From: Leptolyngbya sp. FACHB-261
Lineage (GTDB): Bacteria > Cyanobacteriota > Cyanobacteriia > FACHB-261
Assembly (NCBI RefSeq): GCF_014696065.1
Contig: NZ_JACJPL010000024.1
Coordinates: 186,001 to 250,000, forward strand
DNA length: 64,000 nucleotides
Reading direction: 5' to 3'
Notes under the pieces: model-generated
Databases searched by the model: none
What the model was told of the DNA's origin: nothing
What the model saw: only the letters and a program-made list of their open reading frames with translations
Shown: in pieces, positions 18,581-27,649 of the stretch
Position numbering within the stretch: the stretch's first letter is position 1
Layout: the number at the start of each line of letters is the position of its first letter
Made by a program: the position numbers and the translations under genes

Positions 18581-20935
18581 GTGCAGGAAGATTTCAGACT
18601 GATTGTGGACCTGGTGACTGTGCTGGCTGCCGCCTCAGTGGGAGGCGTCATGGCTTCACTCCTGCGGTTGCCCGTGTTGCTGGGCTATCTCCTTGGCGGT
18701 ATCGTCGTTGGCCCAGCCGGACTGGCTTTGGTCAAAGAGCTAGTTCAGGTAGAAACGCTGGCTCAGTTAGGAGCGGCCTTCCTGCTATTCGCTCTAGGCG
18801 TCGAGTTCTCATTAGGAGAGCTGAAAAAAGTCCGGGTAATTGCCCTGGGCGGCGGTAGCTTGCAAATCTTGCTGACGATCAGCCTGACAGCCCTGCTCTC
18901 AGTCACGGTTGGTTGGGTCACCACCCCACCTCAAGGGGTATTCTTAGGCGCGATCCTATCGCTGTCTTCGACAGCCGTGGTGCTCAAGAGCTTGATGGAG
19001 CGGAACGAGACCGAAACTCCCCACGGTCAGGTGATGCTGGGGATTTTGATCGTGCAGGATCTAGCCCTTGGTTTGATGCTGGCCGTTTTGCCCGCCTTGG
19101 ATAAGCCTGCCGAGCAAATTGGCATGGCCATAGGGCAGGCGTTGCTGTTGACGGTAATGTTTGCAGCTGGGGCCCTGGCAATGGGCATCTGGGTTGTGCC
19201 CTCTCTACTCAAGCTCTTGGCCCGCACAGAGAGTAAAGAGCTGTTTCTCCTCGGGGTGATTGCCCTGTGTTTGGGCATTGCACTGCTCACTGAGCACCTG
19301 GGTCTCTCGATCGAGATGGGGGCGTTCGTAGCGGGCCTCATGATCTCCGAGGTGGAATACGCTGACCAGACTCTCTCGGTCGTTGAGCCGCTGCGCGATG
19401 TCTTTGCCACACTGTTCTTCGCCGCAATCGGCATGCTGATCGATCCGGTGTTCCTGTGGAACAACCTGGAGCTGATCCTGGGACTGGTGGCGCTGACCTT
19501 TGTGGGCAAGTTTGCCCTGATCACGCCGCTGGTGATGACCTTCCGCTACCCTCTGCGCACCGCGCTGATCGCCGGTTTGGGGCTGGCTCAGATTGGGGAA
19601 TTCTCCTTTGTGCTGGCTAGCGAAGGCCAACGACTAGGGCTGGTTTCGCGGCGGGTGTATCTGCTGATTCTGGGCACCACAGCGGTGACGCTGATGGTGA
19701 CACCCTTTGTACTGCGCCTGACACCTCAACTGTTCCGGCTACTAGAAAAAGTGCCGCCGTTTAAAGGCTGGCTAGAGGGGGAGGAAGAGCCGCGCGAGGT
19801 CTGCGAAACCACGGGAACTTGTCAAGGTCATGCTGTCGTCTGTGGATATGGGCACAAGGGCCGCAATGTTGTGCGCCTGCTCAAAAGCCGGGGCTATGCC
19901 GTGTTAGTCATCGACCAGTCAGAAAGCGCCATTCAGCAACTGCGGGAGGATGGGATTCCCTACGTCTATGGCAATGCTGCCAGCCCACTCGTATTAGCTA
20001 AGGCTCATGTGGACCGCGCGCGCACCATGGCGATTGCCCTCTCTGATTCGATGAGCACTCGCCTGTGTCTGAAGCGATCCCTTGAAGTAGCACCAGAGCT
20101 GAACATTGTTGTCTGTGCCAACCACGACAAGGATATCGAGCTGCTGTATCAGTTGGGTGCCAAAGAAGTTGTGCAGCCCGATTTTGAAGCCAGCCTGGAA
20201 CTGTGCTCCCGACTATTGCTGGATCTGGGAGAGCCAATCCCATCAGTGCTGCGAGAAGTTGGCCTGATCCGCGACAGCCATTATCTAGATTTGCGCCCAA
20301 CCCGTGCAGCCGCCGAGCTGGCCCGAGATGTACGTTCTGCCTCTAGGGATCTCAACGGCAAATGGTTTGACCTACCCGAGGGGTCACCGTTAATCGGTAT
20401 GAACCTGGCTGAGACCGATTTACGGCGTCTGACGGGCGTTACGTTGATGGCTATTCAGCGCGACGAGGGTGAGGAGTTGGACTATCCCGACGCTCAAACT
20501 CTGCTCATGGCTGGCGACCGCCTGTTGCTGGTGGGGGAAGACGACGAATTAGCAGCGTTTAAGGCACTGGCAGAAGGCGAGGCCGCTTTACCCGATGGCT
20601 ATTTGTTTAGTCAGTGGGTACAGATTAACCCCGACAGCAACTTGGCCGGCCATACTCTGTCGCACTTGGATCTGCGCCGTCGCTACGGTGTCCAAGTACA
20701 ACTGATCCGTCGCGAAGGTCAACTGATCCGCTTGCCCGATGGCGCAACTGGTCTTGAGTCTGGAGATTGGGTGCTGATTGTAGGCGAAGCCCCTCAAGTG
20801 AATCAGGTGCGCTACCTGACAGCGCCACCGGTTCTGCTGCCTCTGGTTAAGCCAGCAGCAGCCGCTATTGCGCACGAGGAGGAAAGTGAGGGAATACCAA
20901 CCCCCGTGGCCGTTGCCCTAGATCACCTGGAATAG
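18581..20935 (+). CDS. monovalent cation:proton antiporter (CPA2/KefB type) with RCK domains
   Basis: The 784-residue protein starts at GTG 18581. The N-terminal half (about 1-390) has some twelve transmembrane helices of the Na+/H+ exchanger fold, including LGYLLGGIVVGPAGL, LSLSSTAVVLKSL and EMGAFVAGLMISE. An RCK/TrkA_N domain follows at about 415-540 with the nucleotide-binding motif VVCGYGHKGRNVVRLL. Two TrkA_C domains close the protein (about 600-660 and 685-750). The plan is that of KefB/KefC-like K+ efflux systems gated by nucleotide or small ligands. In cyanobacteria some relatives sit in thylakoid or plasma membrane for K+/pH balance. It ends 15 bp from a convergent regulator gene. 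Confidence 0.92.
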   Translation: MQEDFRLIVDLVTVLAAASVGGVMASLLRLPVLLGYLLGGIVVGPAGLALVKELVQVETLAQLGAAFLLFALGVEFSLGELKKVRVIALGGGSLQILLTISLTALLSVTVGWVTTPPQGVFLGAILSLSSTAVVLKSLMERNETETPHGQVMLGILIVQDLALGLMLAVLPALDKPAEQIGMAIGQALLLTVMFAAGALAMGIWVVPSLLKLLARTESKELFLLGVIALCLGIALLTEHLGLSIEMGAFVAGLMISEVEYADQTLSVVEPLRDVFATLFFAAIGMLIDPVFLWNNLELILGLVALTFVGKFALITPLVMTFRYPLRTALIAGLGLAQIGEFSFVLASEGQRLGLVSRRVYLLILGTTAVTLMVTPFVLRLTPQLFRLLEKVPPFKGWLEGEEEPREVCETTGTCQGHAVVCGYGHKGRNVVRLLKSRGYAVLVIDQSESAIQQLREDGIPYVYGNAASPLVLAKAHVDRARTMAIALSDSMSTRLCLKRSLEVAPELNIVVCANHDKDIELLYQLGAKEVVQPDFEASLELCSRLLLDLGEPIPSVLREVGLIRDSHYLDLRPTRAAAELARDVRSASRDLNGKWFDLPEGSPLIGMNLAETDLRRLTGVTLMAIQRDEGEELDYPDAQTLLMAGDRLLLVGEDDELAAFKALAEGEAALPDGYLFSQWVQINPDSNLAGHTLSHLDLRRRYGVQVQLIRREGQLIRLPDGATGLESGDWVLIVGEAPQVNQVRYLTAPPVLLPLVKPAAAAIAHEEESEGIPTPVAVALDHLE

Positions 20936-20950
20936 AGCTGCCCTCTTCGT

Positions 20951-21631
20951 CTAGGCGGCTCGCCTAAGCAACAGGCGTTGGTTCTCCATCTGGCACACGA
21001 CTCCCTGATCTTTAAGTTCGCCTAGCATGCGGGTAATCGTGACCCGCGTGGAGCCAATCAGCGTTGCTAGTTGCTGGTGGGTTAGGCGCACGTCGATCAA
21101 CACACCCTGCGGCGTAGTCCGGCCCAAGTGATTGCCCAAGACCTCTAGCAAGCTGCAAAAGCGTCGCATGACTGGGCGCTGATTAGCAACTTCTAGCAGA
21201 GTGTGGGTATGCCGCAGGCGAGCGATCAGAGCGTCATTGAGCAAGTTCAAGTCAGCAATGGTTTGAGTGCTGGCTAAAGCTCTCAGCTGAGTTGTGACCA
21301 ATGCCACAGCCTGGCAGCCTTCATCGGCGATTGTTCGACCAAATACCATACCGGGTCCCAAGATACCCACGCTGTAATCCCCCTCCTCTGGGGTGTTGGC
21401 GCAGAGCATCACCAAGCCAGAGTCGATGTAGAAGATTACGGGTTCAACCAAGTCGATGGAGCTTCCTTCACTGTAGGTGTAATAGTGAAGCGCGTCGCTA
21501 ACTGAAACGGGTCCGGTACTAGTCATCATCACGGTTTGCCAACTAACGCCTACTCGTTTGCCACAAGCTACAGAGGCCACTGCGTTGAAAAACGGCTTGC
21601 CACGAAGCGATTCCGATAAGAAGCGCTTCAT
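20951..21631 (-). CDS. Crp/Fnr-family transcription regulator, NtcA-like DNA-binding helix
   Basis: The 226-residue protein has an N-terminal cyclic-nucleotide-type effector domain (about 40-130) and a C-terminal winged helix (about 160-220). The recognition region IGSTRVTITRMLGELKDQG is almost that of NtcA, the global nitrogen regulator of cyanobacteria. The N-terminal half is less like NtcA, and residues 1-35 look atypical, so a start at Met35 (MMTSTGPVSV) is possible. It may therefore recognise GTA-N8-TAC-type sites while sensing a different signal. Whether it is NtcA itself or a paralogue cannot be settled here; a paralogue seems more likely. Confidence 0.78.
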   Translation of the reverse strand: MKRFLSESLRGKPFFNAVASVACGKRVGVSWQTVMMTSTGPVSVSDALHYYTYSEGSSIDLVEPVIFYIDSGLVMLCANTPEEGDYSVGILGPGMVFGRTIADEGCQAVALVTTQLRALASTQTIADLNLLNDALIARLRHTHTLLEVANQRPVMRRFCSLLEVLGNHLGRTTPQGVLIDVRLTHQQLATLIGSTRVTITRMLGELKDQGVVCQMENQRLLLRRAA

Positions 21632-21860
21632 TGCACCCCGGTTGTGCCACTTAGGGAACTGTTTACCGCGCTGGACAGTAGCAGATCCGGATCAAAATCA
21701 CAGATCTGGTTGCTCACCATCACCCGTTCTGTTTCTGAAGATCACAAAAGACAGGGAGACCCGCTCTGTGAAGGCCTTCTAGAGCGGGCAAAAATCGTTG
21801 CTTGTCTGATGTTAAGTTTCACCGCTAGTCCACTAGCGGCAGCCTATTACAGGCAACCCA

Positions 21861-23294
21861 CTATAGACAGCCCACAGATCCTGTCCGACGCGGGTCAGCT
21901 ACTGCCTGAACTGTACCAGCCCGATTTAAGAGCGCCACCTGTGCCGAGCCGAAGTACATATCCAGCGTTTCGAAAGGACGTAGGCGAAATTCTGCGGCCA
22001 GAGTTTGTGCCGCAACGCCGGGTTCGTACAGAAAGGTCCAACCTTCAGGACGCGCCTCCACATGCCAGCGAGGCGAAGCTACGGCCTGAATCAAGTCAGC
22101 CTCAGATTCGGCACCACTGCTTAGGTTCAACCAGGTTAGCCAGATTGCTGTAGGAATGCGCTCTGCCCCTGGTGAGCCCAAAGCAATCACTCGTCCATCA
22201 GCATGAACGGCAATCGTGGGGCTCATATTACTCTCCAATCGCTCTCCAGGTGGGTAGTGCAGGCCCTCGGGGTGCAACTCCAGCTCACCCAAACTGTTGT
22301 TGAGGGCAATGCCAGTTCCAGGCACGACAACGCCTGAGCCGTAACCGTTGCTCATCGTGAGCGAGGCAGCGTAGCCTTGTTGGTCGACTGCTGAGGTGTG
22401 GGTTGTGCCAGATTGAAATAGCCCTCGCCCCTGCTCAATAGCACGGCGCAGCAGTTTGGCCTGCTCCGGTAAACCCAATCCCTGGCTGTTGGCTAACAGA
22501 AAGGCAAGCCGTTCGCCGCCCCGAGAAGGCGCAGGGTTGGTAAAGATCTGCCAATCTCCCCAGCTAATTTGCAGGGGTTGCCGCACAACAGCCTGGTAAG
22601 CCCTCAAATCCTCAGCCGTGATTACACCCTCATGGGCGGCCATGTCTGAGACCAGCTTTGTGCTTAAACTGCCGGTGTAAAGCGCTTCTGCCCCCTCAGT
22701 AGCAACGACCTGTAAGCTCTGAGCTAGGTCAGCCTGGACAAATAGCTCACCCGCCGCACGAGGCGTAATGCCATCGTCTTGGAAAAATACTTGGCGCGAG
22801 GCGGGACTAAAACCTTGAATGCTGGCCGCAGAGAGGGCCAGGAAGTAAGCAACGTTACGGTGTAGCCGATGCCCGACACTAGCGTGGTGGATTGCAGGTT
22901 GCAGCAGCTCGGCCCAAGGCAAACAGCCCCCTAGATCCCAGGCTTTAGCCAGTGCTCGCAGCACCCCCGGTACAGCACAGGCAGCATGGCCAATCCCAGT
23001 CTTGATACCGTCCCCATAGGGTAGGGGAACCGCCAAGCCTCCGGCTCGGGGAGGCGGTTGCTGGCTCGGTAAACCGGGCATGGCCCCATAGCCGTCAATC
23101 GCCTCAACCTTGCCATCAGGAGAGCGCAGCAAGATAAAGCCGCCGCCGCCCAAGCCGCAGAAGAGCGGCTCTGTAACCAAGAGCGTAAAGGCAGCAGCAA
23201 CTAAACCGTCAATGGCTGTGCCACCCCGCTCCACAATTGCCACAGCAGCTTCAGCAGCTTCGGGGGTACCGGTAGCAATTGCAAAGCGGGTCAT
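21861..23294 (-). CDS. ggt: gamma-glutamyltransferase-family protein
   Basis: The 477-residue product is a member of the gamma-glutamyltranspeptidase family, which hydrolyses or transfers the gamma-glutamyl group of glutathione. The precursor is autocleaved before a catalytic threonine. That residue should be Thr297 in GTTHTSAVD, matching TTHYSVVD of the E. coli enzyme. The N-terminal EAAVAIVERGGTAIDGLVAA, the GLGGGGFIL loop and LNNSLGELEL after the lid position also fit. It is shorter than the usual 530-580 residues and lacks an obvious signal peptide, so it may be cytoplasmic. It begins 12 bp after petM on the same strand, and a shared transcript is likely. Confidence 0.9.
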   Translation of the reverse strand: MTRFAIATGTPEAAEAAVAIVERGGTAIDGLVAAAFTLLVTEPLFCGLGGGGFILLRSPDGKVEAIDGYGAMPGLPSQQPPPRAGGLAVPLPYGDGIKTGIGHAACAVPGVLRALAKAWDLGGCLPWAELLQPAIHHASVGHRLHRNVAYFLALSAASIQGFSPASRQVFFQDDGITPRAAGELFVQADLAQSLQVVATEGAEALYTGSLSTKLVSDMAAHEGVITAEDLRAYQAVVRQPLQISWGDWQIFTNPAPSRGGERLAFLLANSQGLGLPEQAKLLRRAIEQGRGLFQSGTTHTSAVDQQGYAASLTMSNGYGSGVVVPGTGIALNNSLGELELHPEGLHYPPGERLESNMSPTIAVHADGRVIALGSPGAERIPTAIWLTWLNLSSGAESEADLIQAVASPRWHVEARPEGWTFLYEPGVAAQTLAAEFRLRPFETLDMYFGSAQVALLNRAGTVQAVADPRRTGSVGCL

Positions 23295-23306
23295 GAATTT
23301 AGCTGC

Positions 23307-23408
23307 CTACTCTTTGCTGCCCTGAAGTTTCAGAAGCGCAAATCCCAATCCCATGCCGACTAGAATCAGCGTGAAAGACAGGACTGCAGCCGTTAGCATT
23401 TCACCCAT
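23307..23408 (-). CDS. petM: cytochrome b6f complex subunit PetM
   Basis: A 33-codon gene on the minus strand encodes MGEMLTAAVLSFTLILVGMG followed by LGFALLKLQGSKE. A single hydrophobic helix followed by LKLQG and an acidic/basic tip is the hallmark of PetM (subunit VII), which stabilises the dimeric cytochrome b6f complex in the thylakoid membrane. A GGGAGA stretch about ten bases before ATG 23408 can serve as ribosome binding site. The gene is easily missed because of its size. The downstream gamma-glutamyltransferase gene starts 12 bp after its stop. Confidence 0.9.
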   Translation of the reverse strand: MGEMLTAAVLSFTLILVGMGLGFALLKLQGSKE

Positions 23409-23528
23409 AGCCTTAGAGTCTCCCTTACAACAACAGCAATCGCCTTCCCAGCATACGATCAGACCGGACTGGGTTCGTTTAGTCGGGCCATTGACAAGCT
23501 AGATTGACAGGCCAAATGACTGTCACAA

Positions 23529-25838
23529 CTATTCAAACTCACGCTTCCAGCGTTGATAATCGTTGCGTGCGTGGCGCTGCCAAACTGTTGTGTTGTTAGG
23601 AATGAGCCGCAGGATATCCACAGCCTTACGGCGATTGCCTGCCCGATACTCTTGGTGGGCGAGGCGCCACATATTAAGCGACCACTGAGAAATCAAGGCC
23701 TGTGCTTCTCGACGGTAGGGCCCGTTACTGACTTTGCTCGCTTTCTCTACAGCAGCGCGCAGGGCATAGGGGTCATCCTGTTTAGCCAGTGAGCGGGCTT
23801 GGTTCATGGAGACTTGGTCCTCGTTCAGGTTGGGTAGCAGGGCCAAAACTGGATCTTGGTTCTGGTCAAGCGGCAACGGCTGAGGGGGACGGGATGGAGT
23901 CTGATTGGGCTGAGCCTTAGAGCGGGCTAGACGACGTTCCGGGCTGCGCTCAGGCTGAGGGGGTGGGCTGAATGAGGGAGTGGCAGCAGTCAACAGCTGC
24001 TGCCATTGAATCTGTGTATTCTGAGCAACGGTACGGGCAGCAGTATCCAGGGGAATTTGCTTCGCTAAACGAATCGCATCAGCAACCTTGCCTTGGTCTT
24101 GCAAACCTTGGGATATGAACCAGAGTTGCTGCGCGATGCGCTCAATCAATTGACGAGCAACAGGGTAGTGAGGACGGCCCTCAGGCACAGTTCGATTCAG
24201 GTAGGCTGCCACTGCGAGTAGCGTGTTTGGGTCGCTGGGGTTTGCAGCCAGACGAGCTTGAGCGGTTTGGATGTGTCGGTAATCGATCTGGCGTTGCTGA
24301 AGCGCAGAACGCCAAGTCCGCAGCAACGTCTGAGCCTCTACATAGCGAGGCGAGTTGGGCGGCAACTGTTGCAGGGTAGTGATGGCCTTGCCGAGGTCAT
24401 CCCGTTTCACACTGGTATCCGCCCGCTGCCAGAGCCGATTTGACCACTCAGCCGTCAGTTTTTCGGCGTCGCGATACAACCCATCCCGGTCTGGCACCTG
24501 TTGAACACAGCTAGCCTTCTCAATGGCTTGTTTTAATGCGGTGGGAGTGTCCACCGCAGCTAGCCTTTGGGCCTGCTCGAGAATCGCTCGACGCTCTTGG
24601 CTAACTTCTGGCCGCAGCGAGGACAGGTCCAACTCTCCAACAGTGCAACCTTGGTTAGCAACCGCTAATGAGACTAAGGGTGGACTGGGCTGAGCACTGG
24701 AGCCAGGGGGCGTGGCTGAGGGAGCTGGGACTGATGGCTTTCGGGTTAATAGCAGCAGACTAGCACCGACCAGCACCGATACACCCGCTAAGGCCAAGCC
24801 GATATAACGTGGCGGCAGGCGCAATCGTTCTTCACGCAAGCCAGGCTCTAGGAGCGGACGGATTGGGCTAACCTCAGGCCTGAGTAATGTTTCAGAGGGA
24901 GACCGTTGAGATACCTTGTCTGAACCTGGCTCGTCTGAGTCCGGTTCTACGAGGTCTTTCGCTACTGCCCCTTCTGCTCGCTGATTCCTATCTGAAGGGG
25001 CTTCTAGCTTTTCTTGAGCCTGTTGCAGCACCCTTAACACTTCAGGTTGGCCAGGAAAGAGGGCCAGGAGCGCATTGGCTTCGATAATCGCCGCCTTCCA
25101 CTGTCCCCGCGCGGCTAGGGTCCTGAGACGGGGGAGTAAAGCCAGTGCTTGCTCATCTTGCTGTTGCTGAGTGGTAGCTTTGTCCAACAGAGCCCGAGCG
25201 CGGGCCTGCCAACTGACCTCATGTAACAGCAGCAAAACCCGTTCGCGCACCTTGTCAAAGGCACGCTGTTCGAAAGCCTCACAGGCTAGACCGTATTCTC
25301 GTTTTAGAACCTGAGCTTGCTCAATTGCTGTTTGTAGCGCGATGGCTCGTGCGGAGCATTCCAACCCTTCAGGCACTTTCTGGACCTGGGCAAGAGCACC
25401 TTCTAGATCCTCGTTGCCAAATAGCCGCTCAGCCTCCTGTAGAGCTTGCTGGGCTTGCTCTTTTTGCAGCTGAGCCGCCAAGGACTTCTGAGCCCGTTGC
25501 CTGAGGACTTCAGCCTTGCTGGACCAGGGCTCCAAATGAGGAACTGTATCGGCTACTTGTAACGCTGCCTGCCACTGTCCCCGAATCAGCAAGGTTTGAA
25601 CCTGGTCAAGAGCCTGCTGAGCTTGCTGCTGAGCTTGACGCTCACCCTGCTGAACTTGCTGCTCGTACTGGCATCTCCTCACTTGCTGGAGTAGAGCTAG
25701 CGCCTCCGAATGGTCAGCACGTTCATTAAGAATCGCTTGGCCAGCGGCAATGGCGCGGTCGTACTCCTGCTGCTGTAGAGCCATCTTGACTTGGTCCAAC
25801 AACCTTTGGATCCGGTCCTCGTTTTCATTAAGGTCCAT
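23529..25838 (-). CDS. large unknown protein with coiled-coil N-terminus, one membrane helix and repeated C-terminal module
   Basis: The 769-residue protein has a Gln/Ala-rich helical N-terminal half (about 1-300) with TPR-like or coiled-coil character. A charged linker and a single transmembrane helix follow (YIGLALAGVSVLVGASLLLL, about 355-375). The C-terminal half contains two copies of one module, at about 415-510 and 665-765. Each starts with a Q-x-x-L/S-A segment and a TALKQAIEKAS / YALRAAVEKAS helix. Each continues with W-S-N-R/M-L-W, and then with GKAITTLQQLPPNS / RKAVDILRLIPNNT. The C-terminal half is probably periplasmic or luminal. No enzymatic motif is seen. Similar large proteins occur in cyanobacteria without an assigned role. 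Confidence 0.75.
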   Translation of the reverse strand: MDLNENEDRIQRLLDQVKMALQQQEYDRAIAAGQAILNERADHSEALALLQQVRRCQYEQQVQQGERQAQQQAQQALDQVQTLLIRGQWQAALQVADTVPHLEPWSSKAEVLRQRAQKSLAAQLQKEQAQQALQEAERLFGNEDLEGALAQVQKVPEGLECSARAIALQTAIEQAQVLKREYGLACEAFEQRAFDKVRERVLLLLHEVSWQARARALLDKATTQQQQDEQALALLPRLRTLAARGQWKAAIIEANALLALFPGQPEVLRVLQQAQEKLEAPSDRNQRAEGAVAKDLVEPDSDEPGSDKVSQRSPSETLLRPEVSPIRPLLEPGLREERLRLPPRYIGLALAGVSVLVGASLLLLTRKPSVPAPSATPPGSSAQPSPPLVSLAVANQGCTVGELDLSSLRPEVSQERRAILEQAQRLAAVDTPTALKQAIEKASCVQQVPDRDGLYRDAEKLTAEWSNRLWQRADTSVKRDDLGKAITTLQQLPPNSPRYVEAQTLLRTWRSALQQRQIDYRHIQTAQARLAANPSDPNTLLAVAAYLNRTVPEGRPHYPVARQLIERIAQQLWFISQGLQDQGKVADAIRLAKQIPLDTAARTVAQNTQIQWQQLLTAATPSFSPPPQPERSPERRLARSKAQPNQTPSRPPQPLPLDQNQDPVLALLPNLNEDQVSMNQARSLAKQDDPYALRAAVEKASKVSNGPYRREAQALISQWSLNMWRLAHQEYRAGNRRKAVDILRLIPNNTTVWQRHARNDYQRWKREFE

Positions 25839-26040
25839 GCTCGTTCAGTTGTGATCTCCAGCCAGCAATACTGTGCCATCTCCCTAAACATATCCAACCT
25901 GCACACCGGTTGTCCGGATCAGCAAGTTCAGACGATTAGAGACTTGGCACCAGGTACGATCACCCAAGCCCTGTTGATAACTTGAATGGCACTACAACGA
26001 CTAGTAGAAATCCTGACACAGTCAGCCTTAGCAAGCAAGG

Positions 26041-26075
26041 CTACCTCAGCAAAACCAGCAATTTTGCTGAGGTGG
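26041..26075 (-). terminator. hairpin terminator candidate after the processing-protease gene
   Basis: ACCTCAGCAAAA (26043-26054) pairs perfectly with TTTTGCTGAGGT (26062-26073) around a 7-base loop, and two more outer pairs extend the stem to 14. It lies 18-50 bases beyond the stop of the minus-strand protease gene. The T-tract is weak, which is common in cyanobacteria. Confidence 0.7.
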
Positions 26076-26092
26076 TCGAGCAAATGGACTGG

Positions 26093-27406
26093 TTATAGAC
26101 CGGCAGTAGGACGTGAAGCCCCAGCCGTCCGACTCAGGTGGGCAATTGCCTGCTTGTACTGAGGATCGATGTTAGTGCCGATGGTGTCAGGATGGGAGGC
26201 TAACTCTTGGCGCTGCTCATCAGTCAGACTGATCGCAACATCGGGGGTGATGCCCCGCTGGCTAATATCAGTGCCAGCAGGCGTGTAGTAGTGGGCAATG
26301 GTAACGGCCAGCCCTGAACCATCCGACAACGAGTGCACGGACTGGACTAGAGCCTTACCAAAGGTTGGGGTACCAACTACAACAGCGCGGTTGTTGTCTT
26401 TGAGAGCACCGGTGACAATTTCGCTGGCACTGGCAGAACCAGCATCGACGAGAACCGCCAAAGGCAGATTGGTCAGGGCAGTGCCATTGGCCCGTGCTTG
26501 GTCTGCCTTGCCATTGCGGTCTACGGTGCGCACAATGCCGCCATCATCAATCCACATGCGAGCAACTTCAATGCCACTGCTCAAGAGCCCCCCTGGGTTA
26601 CCCCGTAGGTCTAGAACAAAGGCATCCACCTTCTGTGCATTCAGGCTTTGAATCGCGGCGCGCATCTGCTCAGCAGCGTGGGCGCTGAACTCATTGAGGC
26701 GGATATAACCAACTTTGCGGTCTCCCTCAGTACGCACAGCAGAGCGTACGGCTGGTAAATCGATGCGAGCCCGGGCCAGAGTCAGCTCAAAGGAGGGGCG
26801 ACCCTGACGCTCTAGCATCAGACGCACCTGAGTATTGGCGCGACCTCGGATTAAGTTAGAGGCGGCCTCTAGAGACATGCCCTCAGTCGTGCGCCCGTCG
26901 ATTTTGAGAATGCGGTCACCGGCCTGCACCCCTGCACGCAGGGCGGGTGAATTCTCAATCGGCTCCACTACGGTTAGCGCCTTTGTCTTCTCGTTCAGCT
27001 CCAAGCGAATTCCAACACCCGTTAGCTCTCCGGAAGTCTGGGTTGTCAGGGCCTGGAACTGCTGAGGATCTAGAAAACGGGTGTAGGGGTCGTCCAGGCG
27101 CTTCAGCGCATCCCGCAGGGCCGTATAAGCGTCTGCCCGACTGCTGTAGCGACGTGAGATCAGATCGCGCCGCACCTGCTGCCAGTCCACCCGATTGAAC
27201 TGGGGATCGACATACTCGCGGTTGACAATCTGCCAGGCTTCATCAACGACGGTTTTAGGGCTATCTTGCAGAGCAGCCTCAACTGTACCGGTCAGGGTCG
27301 GACTTACCACCAAGGCAACAGCCGTGGTAAGCGCCAGCGCGCCCCCAGACAAGGCAGCAGACAGTAGACCAAGATGCAGGGAGCGGCGGCAATTCGGTTG
27401 TGTCAT
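26093..27406 (-). CDS. ctp: C-terminal processing peptidase (S41 family, PDZ domain)
   Basis: The 437-residue protein has an N-terminal signal/anchor segment (GGALALTTAVALVVSPTLTG), a helical region, a PDZ domain at about 125-200 and the S41 peptidase core. The catalytic dyad is Ser316 in DAGSASASEI and Lys341 in TFGKALVQ, with the usual 25-residue spacing. In cyanobacteria one paralogue (CtpA) removes the C-terminal extension of the photosystem II D1 precursor in the thylakoid lumen. Others (CtpB, CtpC) have housekeeping roles. Which paralogue this is cannot be decided without a tree, since the neighbours are not informative. A strong hairpin follows the stop codon. Confidence 0.93.
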   Translation of the reverse strand: MTQPNCRRSLHLGLLSAALSGGALALTTAVALVVSPTLTGTVEAALQDSPKTVVDEAWQIVNREYVDPQFNRVDWQQVRRDLISRRYSSRADAYTALRDALKRLDDPYTRFLDPQQFQALTTQTSGELTGVGIRLELNEKTKALTVVEPIENSPALRAGVQAGDRILKIDGRTTEGMSLEAASNLIRGRANTQVRLMLERQGRPSFELTLARARIDLPAVRSAVRTEGDRKVGYIRLNEFSAHAAEQMRAAIQSLNAQKVDAFVLDLRGNPGGLLSSGIEVARMWIDDGGIVRTVDRNGKADQARANGTALTNLPLAVLVDAGSASASEIVTGALKDNNRAVVVGTPTFGKALVQSVHSLSDGSGLAVTIAHYYTPAGTDISQRGITPDVAISLTDEQRQELASHPDTIGTNIDPQYKQAIAHLSRTAGASRPTAGL

Positions 27407-27565
27407 GGAGCTCAGGAGAAAGTTACGAGGAGAACTAGAAACGCAACGATGTGAAAGCGAATTTTGCTAAGAACCCATCTCTTCGCATTGACAGAGTGCT
27501 GCTCAGGATCCTGCCTCAAGCAGGCGGCCAGCAGGAGAACCCTTCACGCAATTTTTACAATCATA

Positions 27566-27646
27566 ATGAGTCTGCTGGGCGGTGCTGTGATTTCCTTGTG
27601 CCAGCTCTATGGAGAAGTGGTGACTTTCACAACTCCAGGAGGGTAG
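27566..27646 (+). CDS. possible 26-codon leader ORF coupled to the AEC transporter gene
   Basis: ATG 27566 opens a 26-codon frame (MSLLGGAVISLCQLYGE and so on) that ends with Pro-Gly-Gly and TAG at 27644-27646. Its last two glycine codons form the AGGAGGG Shine-Dalgarno sequence of the next gene. Its stop is three bases before the TTG start at 27650. This geometry favours translational coupling. No similarity to a known small protein was recognised, and it could be chance. Confidence 0.35.
   Translation: MSLLGGAVISLCQLYGEVVTFTTPGG
27637..27643 (+). promoter_or_regulatory. Shine-Dalgarno sequence for TTG start 27650
   Basis: AGGAGGG ends 6 bases before the TTG at 27650-27652. This makes the rare TTG start credible and places the ribosome site inside the end of a short upstream frame. 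Confidence 0.7.
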
Positions 27647-27649
27647 GGC

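Noticed and set aside
21632-21860. Crp or NtcA binding site in the regulator's own upstream region
   Set aside because: Partial TGA/TCA half-sites such as TGTTTC...GATCACA are present, but none has the right spacing and symmetry.
21644-22153. 169-codon plus-strand frame upstream of and inside the gamma-glutamyltransferase gene
   Set aside because: Its second half is antisense to the conserved C-terminus of that enzyme, and its first half shows no domain. It is most likely a chance frame.
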